A stretch of DNA of 64,000 bases from Lineus longissimus. Its lineage: Eukaryota > Nemertea > Pilidiophora > Heteronemertea > Lineidae. Of the stretch, positions 38,901 to 52,842 are shown one piece after another. The DNA is taken from NCBI RefSeq assembly GCF_910592395.1, contig NC_088316.1, positions 3,906,001-3,970,000 of the forward strand, given 5' to 3'. The notes under the pieces are model-generated. The model was given only the letters and a program-made list of their open reading frames with translations. It searched no databases and was not told the DNA's origin. The position numbers were made by a program, and so were the translations under genes. Each line of letters begins with the position of its first letter. The stretch's first letter is position 1.

Positions 38901-39717
38901 ATTTCGTTGCTCTGGGCACTCTTACTTCCCTGCAGGCTTGTTATAGTTGCTGTGTTTTCTGGAAAATAATGCTTCTCAGTTATACTGCTGTAGGAGGGAA
39001 ACTTGTTGGATGATTGGAACGGTCAAAATCTGTGCTTTTTTTCTGTGTATGCAATGGTCTAAATATCTTCAGCTTCTTTTTGCTTTGGTGTTGTGTATTT
39101 CAGCTGTTGCATGATGAAATCCTGTGACAATACTTCGAACTAGGGATCATTTTCCAACTTAATTTGAATCCTTGCTGCCCAATGGAGAGACCTTGAAGAT
39201 GACGTCATAAACCCCCCCCCCCCCCCCCACATTTTGGAAGTCAAATGTAGCTCAATGCTCCACTCGTGCACTTTGTTGTCAGCTCAACAGTAGCAGACGT
39301 GACGTGCGGTGACGTCAATTATGACGTTAACTATGACGTCACCACACTTGGTACACTTTGTCGGCAACATCAGGGACATGGATCAACATCAAAATTCTGT
39401 AGATAATGATGGCCATTGGGGGAAGTTAACATGGGATCACTGTTAATATTTGAAAGTGACCAAGATTCCAACAGTTTCTAAACTGACTGAATGTTGTTTA
39501 AAGTTGAACTATCAGCAATACACCATCAGTGGAAGTCAATAAATTATTCATACTTTATTAGTCATTAATACATTTATTTAGAGGAAGGGGTGATATCAAA
39601 TATCCTGACAGTTATTTTTTGGAACTGACCATGAACCTTGCATTCATTTTAAACATCTTGTTTAAAAAATATTTTTATAATTTCAGATCTTCGGGGAAGA
39701 AAAAGACGGATAAATAG
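35990..39717 (+). CDS. SCOC: SCOC, short coiled-coil protein (spliced gene, six coding exons)
   Basis: Coding exons are 35990-36056, 36662-36733, 37082-37123, 37222-37308, 37686-37824 and 39687-39717. All junctions are GT-AG and all phases agree. The 145-residue product has an acidic Ser/Asp-rich, Asn-rich N-terminus, then a Glu-rich lead-in and the coiled coil that is the family hallmark, including [20 protein letters not shown] followed by a Ser-rich stretch and a Lys-rich tail. That heptad block is nearly identical to vertebrate SCOC. An in-frame TAA 18 bases upstream of the first ATG supports the start. SCOC is known as a Golgi-associated ARL1 effector that acts in starvation-induced autophagy with FEZ1 and UVRAG; here the role is by homology. 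If exon 5 is read through, translation stops at 37826-37828 and gives 136 residues with a KKK end. Splicing to exon 6 instead appends SSGKKKTDK. Introns 2 and 4 carry pogo-like miniature elements and intron 1 carries a SINE. The gene identity is secure; the relative use of the two C-termini is unknown. Confidence 0.95.
36388..36642 (+). mobile_element. tRNA-derived SINE, copy 1 (SCOC intron 1)
   Basis: The head is tRNA-like, with a Pol III A box TGGCCTAGTGG at 36394-36404 and a B box GGTTCGAGGCC at 36438-36448. It continues through a body ending in an A/T-rich tail with AATAAACAAAC. The tail ends about 18 bases before the acceptor of SCOC exon 2. It matches the interrupted copy at 60950-60967 and 62650-62890. 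Confidence 0.85.
36771..36955. mobile_element. Pogo/Tigger-like miniature element in SCOC intron 2
   Basis: Starts ACAGTAGATCCTCTG. The right part carries CTTAGTGAACACCTCTG and then GTTAGAAGGATATCC, which recurs in the inverted duplicate at 54540-54590. Confidence 0.8.
37351..37617. mobile_element. Pogo/Tigger-like miniature element in SCOC intron 4, with expanded units
   Basis: From TAGTAGAACCTCTC to GAGGTTCCACTGTA. The unit GAGAGGGTGTCC with TTAATA or CTA spacers is repeated six times in 37480-37590. Confidence 0.85.
37915..38185. repeat. Degenerate short tandem repeat in SCOC intron 5
   Basis: TTTCCCAACTTACTGAGAAA-type units recur about six times with irregular spacing. Confidence 0.7.
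38186..39190. other. SCOC intron 5 interior, nothing else recognised
   Basis: A 106-residue plus frame (38472-38792) sits here without family motifs. CTGTACAAGGC and CTCTACAAGGCC words hint at an old internal duplication. Confidence 0.4.
39198..39345. promoter_or_regulatory. Cluster of CRE sites in SCOC intron 5
   Basis: Three perfect TGACGTCA palindromes occur at 39200-39207, 39310-39317 and 39334-39341, with extra TGACG half sites between them. A homopolymeric C tract (about 39212-39230) separates the first from the others. The cluster is about 350 bases upstream of the alternative last exon. It could be an intronic enhancer or an internal promoter. Confidence 0.4.
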
Positions 39718-40969
39718 TTGAAAGTTTTCAAGGACTCTGAAGATTGCTTCCTGTGACGTTGTAATGGACAATTTATTACCGGTTATGGCATTTAGTTGCA
39801 TTTTATCACGGTCAAGTTCTTAATGTTGAGATGCTTGTGGCTCAGTGTTATGCAGATGAATCAGCTGAACAGATATAGACAGTGTGATGAATCAAATTGA
39901 TATTTCTGGTTACAGGCTGCAATAGACTTGCCGGAATCCTTGGTGACAGGTGAAATTGAGAGTTAAAAGGAAGTGAAAGGAGTATATTGATGGCTTAGTA
40001 AGGATTTTCAGTCTCTCAGTTTTCTCTTGTCAGTTTCTTTCCAACTGCCCTATTCTCAGTTTGTTGTCAAGTGAATAAATGACAGAGTCGATCACATGTA
40101 CAGCACATGAAACATGTCAAGGGAAAGGTGTGCCTAAAATTTGTCAAACAAAGGAATCTGATGATACTGTAGACCATTTTTGGCAACCCTGTAACCTACA
40201 TATTAATTTGATTCCCTCATTGGTTTAGAAAAGTGCACAGTACCATCATGCCAACTTAACTTAAAACAAGCGAGCCAAAAGACTCTGTTGTGGACCTGGT
40301 CCTGCCATTTACGTTGCTTCTACAACATAAATATTGGGCAGCTCCCCTGACATTTTTACGTGTTTTCCTAAAATTTGCGTAGGTCTGTGCCATCCTGTAG
40401 CCTTTCGAGTTTACTGGCATAACAGTTTGTCTGGTGCAAATCAAACTAAATAGTCACAGGTTCAAATCGATTTTGTGCCAAATGAATTGTAAGCAATTAG
40501 TTAATTAATGAGGTTGTTAATTTGTCTGTGTGATGGTACTGTGCATTCGTGACTTAAAACTTTAGAGCAAAATTGCTCCTGGAAAACCAGGAAATTAATC
40601 TTCTGGACATGAAAAGGGATTCACAGACGGAAGGACCATGGAACGATTTGTAAATGTACTACATGTAGCCAGACATTGGACAAGTTCATTGGATTTTTCT
40701 GGAATATTTGCCGTAGTTAAAGGATTTGCCTTAGTTAAAGGCAGACTGGGACCACCATTGGTTTAATACTCTATCTAGTCAATATAAGTTGACGTATCAT
40801 TAGCTTCATTGTGATAATTTTTTTGTGCGGCACAGCTTTTTTTTCAAAGTTTGAAAATGTGCTGGTCGTATGTATCACTGGTGTACAGGCTTACTTGTTG
40901 GCATTTGCTGATTTGTGTAAATGTAGCTTACTTAAAACACACAATTGCTCACACCATATCAAGAATAAA
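39718..40969 (+). other. SCOC 3' untranslated region with two candidate poly(A) signals
   Basis: After the SCOC stop at 39715-39717 there is non-coding sequence with AATAAA at 40074-40079 and again at 40964-40969. The second is followed by a T/G-rich stretch. I see no further open frame. A 15-base inverted pair, TGCACAGTACCATCA, lies near 40234 and 40534 and may bound a small insertion. Confidence 0.4.
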
Positions 40970-42120
40970 CTTTATTGCATGTACATGTAACTCTGGAAAG
41001 TGACCACCAGTAACATGCTAGGCCAAGCGCCGTCAAGAATCGAAGTTGACCACCCTGTCATCTTTTGGTGAGTTGAAAGCAGACCGTTGACTCGGACATT
41101 ATCAAAAGCTCTGTAAACAATAATGGGGGAGTTTGATCTATTGCGGGGAAAATATTGGAGCCCCAGAAATTGCCTATGCTACTGAAAATTTGCCCACTCT
41201 ATCACACACCTTTTCAAAACAATATTGGAGGTCTCTCGCTAGATTGAAGTATTTTATTTGAGCTTTAAAATTGTTTTAATACCGTAACACTTTTAGCCTT
41301 CCTACTTCTCTTTCGCCAGAAGCATTTTCTGTATATCAGCTTTTGTTTTGATAATAGTATTTATGGATATACATATAAGCTATAGTCAAGTTTGAATAAT
41401 GTTTTGTAAATAAGGAATTTTTAAGTTATTTGTAAAATGCGTGATGACTTTAATACTGGTCGTGTACGTAAATCCTAAAATCTTCTCCTTTGAAGGAGGC
41501 AGAGAGGCACAATGTCAGCAGATCACCATGGTAAAAGGTTGCATATTTGACCAATTATTAGCAGTGCTGTGAGCCAATTGCTGCAGGATACATTGGATGA
41601 AAAGATCTGGTTCATAAAAAGGACAATCCCCAACATTACATGTAGCTCACAATGTCTCGAAATGTGTATTCATTACTAGTATCAAGAATTGATTGATGAC
41701 TAGTCTTCATTAATTCTTGCTAGTATTTAGGAGTCAGTGTGCCAGTTTGGTTTATCACAGGATGTGAAAATAATTGAGACCTTATTTTCCCGGTAAACAG
41801 AGAATTGGGGTGTTCATAGCATAATACAATGTCAATCCAACAAAATCGCTTCATGATAGGTTGCTGGAATCTGTGAAATCATGTCTGATTTTAAAATCTA
41901 CACCCCAAATTTCTATTTCTCAATCTATTTGCACTCTCTGTTGTCCTTTTTGGTGCAACTCTATCAGTGAAGTCAGTTTATCACTTGTCTATTCAACTTA
42001 TCAGTGTACATTTCAGCTGCAGTGTCACTTTGATCTATGTAATGCTTTCCATTTACCAATAAATGTCTGTATGTCTACAAAAAAGAATTTTTCATTGTTA
42101 AGTTCATCGTTTATTTCACC
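40970..42120. other. Downstream of SCOC, no gene seen
   Basis: A/T-rich sequence without exons or repeats that I can support. Confidence 0.4.
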
Positions 42121-42123
42121 ATG

Positions 42124-42490
42124 CTGGCCTAAGGTGGCCGTCCAGGAGAGTTGATCCAGTGATCTCCACAGCTTGGTATTCAGTCCTGCCTCATCTCACC
42201 ACACCTTTTGCTGTTTGGCTTAGAAGTTTGGGCAATCCTGCAGTGAGCTGTAGTTGGATGGAGTTACTGCATGTACATGTGCAGTGGCCAAGTGCTGTGT
42301 TCATCACGTCAAGTCCTGGCCTAAGGTGGCTGTCCAGGAGAGTTGATCCAGTGATCTCCACAGCTTGGTCTTCAGTCCTGCCTCATCTCACCACACCTTT
42401 TGCTGTTTGGCTTAGAAGTTTGGGCAATCCTGCAGTGAGCAGTAATTGGATGGAGTTATGGCTCAGTGCTGTGTTCATCACGTCAAGTCT
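42124..42490 (+). repeat. Tandem duplication, two units of about 192 bp
   Basis: CTGGCCTAAGGTGGCCGTCC begins at 42124 and recurs at 42316, with about 170 matching bases following. The second unit lacks a short ATGTACATGTG segment. Confidence 0.9.
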
Positions 42491-42539
42491 CTTTAAGTGG
42501 ACTCCTAGATGACATATCCGTTATAAGGTGATAAATGAT

Positions 42540-42865
42540 CATTGCCTCCCTCACCTCTGGGGGGGTCGGATGTGATCCAGCTGAGAGTCGTAAATGCCTT
42601 GTGCCTGTTAAAGTCATTGCGATCTCTTCAATAGTGACCTTCCTTCTCTGTGGAAAAGGGAGACATCTGATGCTCCCTTTGTTTTTGAGGGTGTCGCCTC
42701 CCTCTTGGTGTCCATGAACATCCAACTTGGGATTGTATCTACCTTGTGCTTGTTGAAGTCCTTGTAATCCTTCCTCTTCAGTAGTGCCTTTTTGCTTCTC
42801 GGTAGGAAATGGGGAGACATTTCGTGCTCTCTTTGTTTGCAAGGGAGTCACCTCTCTAATTTTGT
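42540..42865. repeat. Diverged tandem duplication, two units of about 150 bp
   Basis: The words CCTTGTGCCTGTTAAAGTC and CCTTGTGCTTGTTGAAGTC, and GGGAGACAT with CTTTGTTT, recur in the same order. The open frames on both strands are by-products. Confidence 0.7.
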
Positions 42866-43719
42866 GGAATTCAACAGTGCCCTTGAATCCACTAAAATAC
42901 GAATTCATCATCATCATCATAATCGGCGTCAAACCGGATTTGGATTTTTGCCAGATAGTCCACTATAGGCTACTGTCTACCAGTGTTTACCTGCCCTGGT
43001 ATCAACACCCAGATACAAGGGCCCACAGCTTTTAGTCTCATCCAACAGAACCTCATTGGGTGATATGGATATGAATAGACTAGCAAATGCTTTTATCTAA
43101 AACTCCATGTACAATTACACTAGGCCTTTCTGTACAACATTGAAGTAAAAGCATTTGCTAGACTTTATGCATATGAGCCATTAATTCATCTCATATTGAG
43201 CCTCAAACTTGTGAAGAGCCAGAAATTTTAGTTCCAGACACGTCAGTTCGTCCTGGAATACAATCCTGGGTTCTCCCCGGGCCCTATGGTGTGGCAGCTC
43301 GCATGTGCAGTATTTCCCCATAGGCTGTGAGTCTCTCATGCTGTGACAGTTTGCTCAGGCAGTGTTTCAGAGTCCTGTCCTGGTGTTGCTTAATGTGAGG
43401 GCTTTGATGGTGGACACATCAGGGAAAAAAGCACAAAACAGGTGATGAAATTCAAGACAATATTCTCTTTTGTAAAATACAGTTTAATGGTGGTGAATTT
43501 GATTATACATCATTTTGTAATATTCCATACAAAACATGCGACAAAGATGATGGCAGACTAATATCTGAACAAATTAAGATACTTCTGAGAAATGCTAAAA
43601 ATGTTTGATTTCTTGGAGACCAAAGAAAACTCCAGTATTCTTGAAACAAAAATTGCCTTTACTCCAAAAGGTCCATTGTCAAGTGAGTGACAGTAACCAT
43701 GATTGTAATTAAGAGGATT
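42866..43719. other. No gene seen; one short hairpin
   Basis: A 16-base inverted pair, CTAGCAAATGCTTTTA, at about 43080 and 43146 forms an approximately 86-base hairpin. Otherwise featureless. Confidence 0.4.
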
Positions 43720-44569
43720 CAATGGGTGATTTCAAAGTTGGTTTTGGTTTTAGTGTTGGGTGTTAGTGTCAGTTTTATTCTTAATTTCTACCCCTAAAAA
43801 CTTATGTCTGGATAAGACCAATTCGAGGTTTTAGTTTAACACCAACACCTGGTTTTATCTAAACACCTAAAACCTGGGCTGAAACTAAGAAGAAGTTTTA
43901 TTCTGCAGGTAAAACTAACACCAAGATGGACAGAGATAAAACCTTGGAAAAACCAAACATGCTGTTGTTGTCGTTGTTACTGTTGTTTCCCTATTGTAAC
44001 CGCTTCCGATCTATATAAATTTGGTCATCTTCTTTCACGCCCATCATCATTCCCATCAGCGTTCAAAATACCAGCAAATACTTCTTGAAATGGTACGAAC
44101 AACATGATTTTTTTTCCCTAACACCAACACCAACTTTGAAATCCACTTGGTGTTAATGCCTAAGGTGTTAGTTTTATTGGTAATACAAATGCACTACAAA
44201 TCTTCCAAATATAACACCGAGCTGGGATTAAGATCAGACCTTGGTGTTCCAATTGGTTTCAGTGTGAAACTAAAACCTAATTTGAAATAGGATAATGCTA
44301 AATCTGAGTGTCAAAACTAACACCAGAACTGATTTCATTTCTGGTGTTGTGGAGAGTTTTAGTTTTAGTCCCGGTGTTAGTTTTTGACACTAAAACCATC
44401 CCTTAGTTTTAAGCTAAAACCGGACATAATGCTAAAACCAACAAACACCGACTTTGAAATAGGATGAAACTAAAACCCGCTTCATTTCAATGTTGGCTTA
44501 ATCAAGGGTTTTAGTGTTCCATTTAGTTTTAAAACTAAATCTAAAAACTGACTTTGAAATCACCCATTG
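43720..44569. mobile_element. 850-bp inverted-repeat element with GGTGTTAGTTTTA words in both orientations
   Basis: Perfect 19-base ends CAATGGGTGATTTCAAAGT bound it. The interior repeats AAACTAACACC and its complement a dozen or so times, so it can fold on itself at many places. No clear target duplication is seen and the superfamily is unknown. Confidence 0.85.
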
Positions 44570-46077
44570 TCAGACCCTGAAAAACTTTGTCACATTGTAC
44601 CAAAACCAATCTTAAACATAGGCAGACCCCAAGCCAACACATATTTGATAAATCATGCTGGTCTTACTATTCTAGTTAACCATGTTGACTCACTTGTACA
44701 AAACATTCCTTGGACTCGTCGAAGACAAAACCCAGAGATAAGCAACTGATGAGATACAGATATCGGAAAGCTGGTTTGGTACAATTGTTTCCCACTGACT
44801 TCCCTCCACCACGGGCACTTTGCCTTTACCAACAACTCAAGATTACAAATTCAAGGGATTCCAGTCATGCCATCCAAGTGTTTGCAAAACTAACTACATG
44901 TGTGTGTCCAAAGATGGTCAATACATTCTACATGATTTACATATGTAGAAAGATCAATTTGGATCTTGCAAAAGATAGAAATATGCCTTTTACACAAGTA
45001 CCCCTCAACTGCCTCAACTGTGTTGACACAGTATGGATAACCAAGCCACTTGCCTGTATGTTTTTTGAGTCGTACATACAATGTTTTTTAGAATTTACAA
45101 ATATACATTTGAATAAATAGAAATAATGTCCTAAAGTTTACTATGGGCACATACTGAACAAGTCATCCTATAGATAAAGCTTTTGTGTTTACAATCACCA
45201 AAGTATTTATTGGCATAGGTGCATCAATAGCACACACAACATGTACAACAACGTTTCATCTTCAGACGCAAAGGAACACAACGTGTAGATTATGTTATGA
45301 CAAAACTATTATTTTCCAGTAAAAGTTGCATTTCCTTTTAGATTAATGTGCCAGAAAAACATAAAGAAAAGAAAACGTCACCCGGATATTTCGATGGTAC
45401 GGTTTGAGAAGTTGAGTGCATAACGGATTTGACCTATGAAGACGATCTCCTTCAAAGAAAACACTGCGTTGCGCTCAACTGCCTTCTTTGAAGGAGATGG
45501 GCATTATAGGCATATATACGCGTTAGATTTCTCAAACCGTACTAGCGTCATATCCAGGACCGAAGGGACGTATGTTGCCGGAGGGACACAACCTGTTGGG
45601 TTTACTTTCCAAAGGGAGATGCAGAAAAGATCGAATTCCACATTGTTGGCCGGACTCTTTCGACCACTCAAAGAATACTGTGAACCCTTTATATCTGTAG
45701 CCCTAAACGTTCATGAAAACATCGTTTTCAGATTTTAGCCTCATTTATTTCTGTGAATGGATATATCTTCCAAATGATAAAACCATTAAGGTAAAACATT
45801 TTTGCACTCCGAAAGTTTGCGATTGCACCTTGTCATGCAAAAATGGTAAAAACATTATGCTTGTAAAAATAAAGGGTTTACAGTAGCAATGACTTCAAAA
45901 GCTCCTTCTCCCCCTGTTGCAATTTGAAACGAGTCTTGAAAACTCTCTTCACCTCCACTGCTCTCCCTAACAGCTTCCATTTTCAGACAATTCGGCACTT
46001 CTGAGCCTCACACAAGCTTTACCAATAAGATGACTAAGATGATTATCAATTTGTAAGTCCTAATTCTCCACGATTCT
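44570..46077. other. UFM1 3' side, no other gene seen
   Basis: A 136-residue plus frame (44710-45120) overlaps minus frames of similar length and has no family motif. UFM1's transcript probably ends after 45744. Confidence 0.4.
45397..45542. repeat. Foldback, two arms of about 60 bases with a 24-base loop
   Basis: Arm ends GTACGGTTTGAGAA and TTCTCAAACCGTAC (with a small change) and inner ends TCTCCTTCAAAGAA and TTCTTTGAAGGAGA pair exactly. The middle of the arms is diverged. Confidence 0.8.
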
Positions 46078-48124
<2,047 letters not shown>

Positions 48125-48139
48125 CTTTTCAGAAATTTT

Positions 48140-48330
48140 GCCACACGGAAACCGGAAGCACTTGACTGCCACCAGCGGCGAAGAGCGTAACCGTCTGAGA
48201 AAATAAACCAGCTGGAAGAGTAGGTCGCGAAATTAACCAGCTCGAAGAGTCGAATGGCAAGAGATCGTCTCAAAATTAACCAGCTCGAAGAGTCGAATGG
48301 AAAGATAACCAGCCTGAAAAAGTAAAACCG
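48140..48330. promoter_or_regulatory. Probable UFM1 promoter region with tandem motif
   Basis: An ETS-type ACCGGAAG lies at about 48149-48156, 25 bases upstream of the UFM1 ATG. Above it AACCAGCTCGAAGAGT occurs three times with about 45-base spacing, plus a decayed fourth. The promoter role is inferred from position. Confidence 0.4.
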
Positions 48331-50400
48331 TGCGACAGTTTCAATTGATCACTTAGCTCATCATGTGCTGCTATGATACACATTTACTGATTTAGCTGTT
48401 TGCTGCAGCTGTACTCTAGTTAGTCAGGGATTTGAGAGAAAAAGTTAATTAGGGCAACAAATAATCCTCTTTTTGGCAAGAAGAACTAGGGCCTACCAAT
48501 GCATGATTTTATTGTGGTACATGTGTTGGTATTTCTTCTCATTCTGGCAATGTTTTTAAAAGCTCTCTTGCCTACTAAACACTAAGTGCCTCAAATCCCT
48601 GTGAACATGAAGTCAGTGCCATACCGCAGCCGCAATCAGTCCTTGCAGCTCCCAATGCTAGTATCCTTATATTACACTGCTAGACCCATAAAGCATGCAT
48701 AGTTACCCTTTATCTTTATATATCATACACTTTATGTCTCCAAAGCCACTTCCCCTTTAAATCGTCTAAATATCACAAATTTCAGTTCCATATATCACCA
48801 CCAGGCGGCCTGTCACCAATTGTTCTCTTTATTTCTGATAACGTTGCATTCATTGATTGATAAGCGGACAAAGGTATTACAAAGTGAGTGTTCCTATATT
48901 TGATGTGTACAGAAAGTATGTGTTGTTTATAAAGGTATGTCTATTTAAGAGAAATAGGTTGTAGGCCTATTAATTGATGAAGTTTCATTTACTGAGCCGG
49001 TTTTGAATTTGATGCGGGCCATCTATATCATCAGTGTGTATTGTATGTGAATACATTGTATAGCGTAATGCACAATGTCCAATGTGCACAGCTTTCGCTA
49101 TCGCATGCTGCTGCATAAGAAATGCGTGTGTAAAATTGGCTATGGTTTCAAGTTCATAATTGATGATGGATCAATGGATTCTTCATGCATTGATACAGGA
49201 GGTGGGAGAATGTATTGTAAATTCCCTGGACAGCCAGCGCAGTTCAGTCACAGCGGTTTTGCCGGGGACGCCACAACCACGTAGCAAATTTTTAAGAGGA
49301 AAGTTATTCCAATATGACCCCGCCCTGCACCATCTCCAGATCCCATAGCTTGGGGCAGGGGGAGTGTCCCCTCTGTGGTCATCAAAAAACTTGTTTTTTA
49401 CTCTGAATTTGGCAAATTTGACCCCTGGATTTGCCAACAAAATTTTGACCTCCTTCTATCTTGGGGATAGTGTATCGTGAATGCCTCCTAGAAGCCCCCC
49501 TCCCCCCCCCCGACAATTCCCCCCAGTTAATTGTCCCCCAGTAAAATTGCTTGACTTGTGATAAATACCCTAAGGTCAGCCTCATTACCTACCATCATGA
49601 CCAGGTTGAACATTCCCGCGATCCGGCTGGTAATCATTTCCGGCCTGTATTCTGTCGTTGTTTTTTATTGCAGACTAAAAGTCCCAAATCGTTCCAGCCC
49701 AGTCTGTTCCGTCAATTCGATAAGGCCCAATGCGGTTCATATTGCTTGGGATGAGATTTATTGAATGCGGAGGATGCAATTCAATGATGCAAAACTGAGC
49801 GTCCATCAGCGTCCAAAATCTGCGTTAAGGTTTTACCAACTAGCTATGACTATGTATGATGGATTCTGTGAAACTCAAGAGTCAAAGATTCTTTGAATCA
49901 ATGTGGAGAACTGATCATTCACCACCATGAAATGTATAATTCATAAAAGGAAGATCTCATGAAATTTTTCTTAGGGCAATTTGACTGGGGGCAATTTTAC
50001 AGGGGGGGGGACAATTGTCCATGCAGAAATTGTCCTAGAACCATTAAGGACAGCCTTGGGTCTAGCTTGGGAGGTGTCCTGACTAAAGAGGTCAATTTGT
50101 ATAGGAATTACCAATTTAGAATTTTAGGACTAAACTCACTGTCCCTAAACAAGAGGCTGACCTGCTAACAGAAGTTCCACTATCGCTGAATCAAACACAA
50201 CCTAGGTACTTTTTCAAATGTGCATATCAGTCAAATCCTGCCTCCTCCATCAGACTCGTCAATGGACACTGCTAGCCTACCTGATCTCTCCAAGCAGAAC
50301 TCCCAACGACCTTCAAATATGCTATTAAGCACCAAATCACCTTGCTAGCCTGTCATTGCGCTATTATCCCTTATTATAGTAATGCTTTGATTGCCAATAC
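48331..50400. other. No gene seen
   Basis: Short frames only. A C run at about 49495-49510 and a G run at about 50001-50008 occur. A decayed pogo-like miniature element (GTGTCCTGACTAAAGAGGTC) lies at about 50034-50185. Confidence 0.4.
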
Positions 50401-50410
50401 TACACTTTAA

Positions 50411-52230
50411 AGCTGTGTTCACACTTGCGTTTTAATACGAATTGAATACGAATTAAAACCTGAATTCGTATTAACTGTTCAGACTGAAATCGTTTTGGAA
50501 TGATGCCAAATCGGTTTATCGAAAACGGTTCCAGCACCGTATTGAATTCGCATCAGAATTCGGATCGCCCGATACGCATTTGGTGTGAACAACTCAATGC
50601 GCATTAACAAGGCTGCCCTCCTGTGCGCATGCGCATTATTATGGGCCCCAGACCACACAGTCTGGGGACCATATTGATATTGCTGGAATTCTGCATTCTA
50701 TCTGTTACCAAACTTTAGTGTGAGTGTTCTCTGAAACAGCTGAACAAACCAAAAATCTTTCACCCCAAACCCACCAAGCATACCCCCATCCAAGGGACGT
50801 CACTAAAGACTTTTCAAAATTTCGGCTCATTTTGATGTTATTGACGCTTTTATGCTGAGATTCGTCTGATCGTCTTCTCCCAACATGCCGAAGTCGCAAT
50901 TCAATCTGACATGCGCTGTGACATGCGCAGAGGCGAGACGCTGATACATTAGCATAAGCTCCGCCCCGTCATAATGACGTCATTATTCTCAGGAGTTGGT
51001 CGAGCGATGGGACGATGGAGGTATTATAAAGAAACCCAATTCGATTCATGGACTATCGCAAAACGATTTTTCAAAACTCAGAATATTTCGATGCTTTAGA
51101 TGCGTTTTTATGACTCCAGCTCCTCCCTCTCTGGGAGCTGGAGTTAGTATTGTTTTCGCTCAGGTTTCTCGTCCAATCACGTGACCTCTCCAACACTCGA
51201 TAATGCACTCTTTTCGTCCACGTTTTAGGCCAATCTTCGGCATGAACATGAAATCTAATAAGCGCAGTACTTAAATCAGATGTTTCTCTCGCCTTGAAAA
51301 CATTCCTGGGTAAAATCCATTGAGATTAGCCGAGTTAATCTACTTTTTCCATGATTAAAATCTCTGCCGCTGAATTCTATAAATAGAAACTATTAACATC
51401 GCGGCAGTGTGGTTCCCATTGTGCGCCCTCCCACTTCACACCATGTCTGCAAGTTTTACGGAGAGGGAGGGCGTGCGGTAAGAAGAATGGCCAAAATGAC
51501 GTCACGTTTTCCTGGCAATGCCTCTTGCCGGACCAGTCAAGCATTGGGAAAGCATCTTTAATTCTCAATGCTATTTCAATTTCATCTCAAACATGTCTTT
51601 TTACAGACCCACCCCTTACACAGACAATGGGTAACATCAAGTCTTCTGTTTTCAAAGTGTTGGAGAAAGTGTTTTAGGCCTACCTCAGTAGCTGAACTGA
51701 TAAAACACTGTCCAAGATCAGCAAAGCAGCAACTGAGAATGGTGTCAACAATGTTTTTAACAGAAACAAGCCTCAAACACTTTCCCCAACACTTTCAAAC
51801 CCAAGACTTTACCTCACCCAGTGAGTGATGCACTCTGAACTATACTTACCAAGAACTGTCTCCACCCTCATTCTCTGGCTAGGATAATGTAATCCATACA
51901 ACAGTTTACTATCGCTAGGATAACCCAATGCTCCCTCCATCCAATACTCGGGGGCCCATTTAATTTGCTGTTAAGCAGATTTCTCAATCTAGTGTTATTT
52001 CCGTTCTAGCACATGGAGAACACATGATCTGTCATTTCGTTGTCAATAGTGCATGTAGTGTCAGATTTCTTCCGTTCGTTCTCCTAATGGCCAATAGGCG
52101 GCGATACCGGTTAATGCGCATTGGCATGTTGTGTGTGAACACCCCAATTAATGCGAATTAACATTGATTCGTATTCCGGGGCATGTATTCCGGAATGCGC
52201 ATTCAATACGTATTCAGTGTGAACGCAGCT
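50411..52230. mobile_element. 1.8-kb inverted-repeat DNA element
   Basis: The left end AGCTGTGTTCACACTTGCG and the right end, read inverted, AGCTGCGTTCACACTGAATA match. Both continue with ATACG and GAATGCGCATT words. The interior has a CRE-like TGACGTCATT near 50980 and frames of 60-85 residues but no transposase motif that I recognise. Confidence 0.75.
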
Positions 52231-52340
52231 TAAGAGAGATGTCCATAAACTGGGTCGTTCATCAGCACTTATGAGAGTTTCCCTTCAAGAAATTTGTCAA
52301 GACTTGATACGATTACAATTATTTTATTTGCACAACTATC

Positions 52341-52842
52341 ACCAGTACAGACACCTTATATATTACACAATATGATAGAAACATTACCAGTACAGACACC
52401 TTATATATTACACAATATGATAGAAACATTACCAGTACAGACACATTATATATTACACAATATGATAGAAACATTACCAGTACAGACACATTATATATTA
52501 CACAATATGATAGAAACATTACCAGTACAGACACCTTATATATTACCCAAATATGATAGAAACATTACCAGTACAGACACCTTAGATATTACCCAAATAT
52601 GATAGAAACATTACCAGTACAGACACCTTATATATTACCCAAATATGATAGAAACATTACCAGTACAGACACCTTATATATTACCCAAATATGATAGAAA
52701 CATTACCAGTACAGACACCTTATATATTACCCAAATATGATAGAAACATTACCAGTACAGACACCTTATATATTACCCAAATATGATAGAAACATTACCA
52801 GTACAGACACCTTATATATTACCCAAATATGATAGAAACATT
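52341..52842. repeat. 45/46-bp tandem array, 11 units in two blocks
   Basis: The unit is ACCAGTACAGACACCTTATA followed by TATTACACAATATGATAGAA and ACATT. The first four units are 45 bases (TTACACAATATG); the last seven are 46 bases (TTACCCAAATATG). Units 3 and 4 share CACATTATA. Confidence 0.97.

Noticed and set aside
44710-45120. 136-residue frame as a gene
   Set aside because: It overlaps equally long minus-strand frames and shows no family motif.
50411-52230. Autonomous PIF/Harbinger transposon
   Set aside because: The ends are inverted repeats, but the interior frames are short and show no transposase or Myb-like motif.
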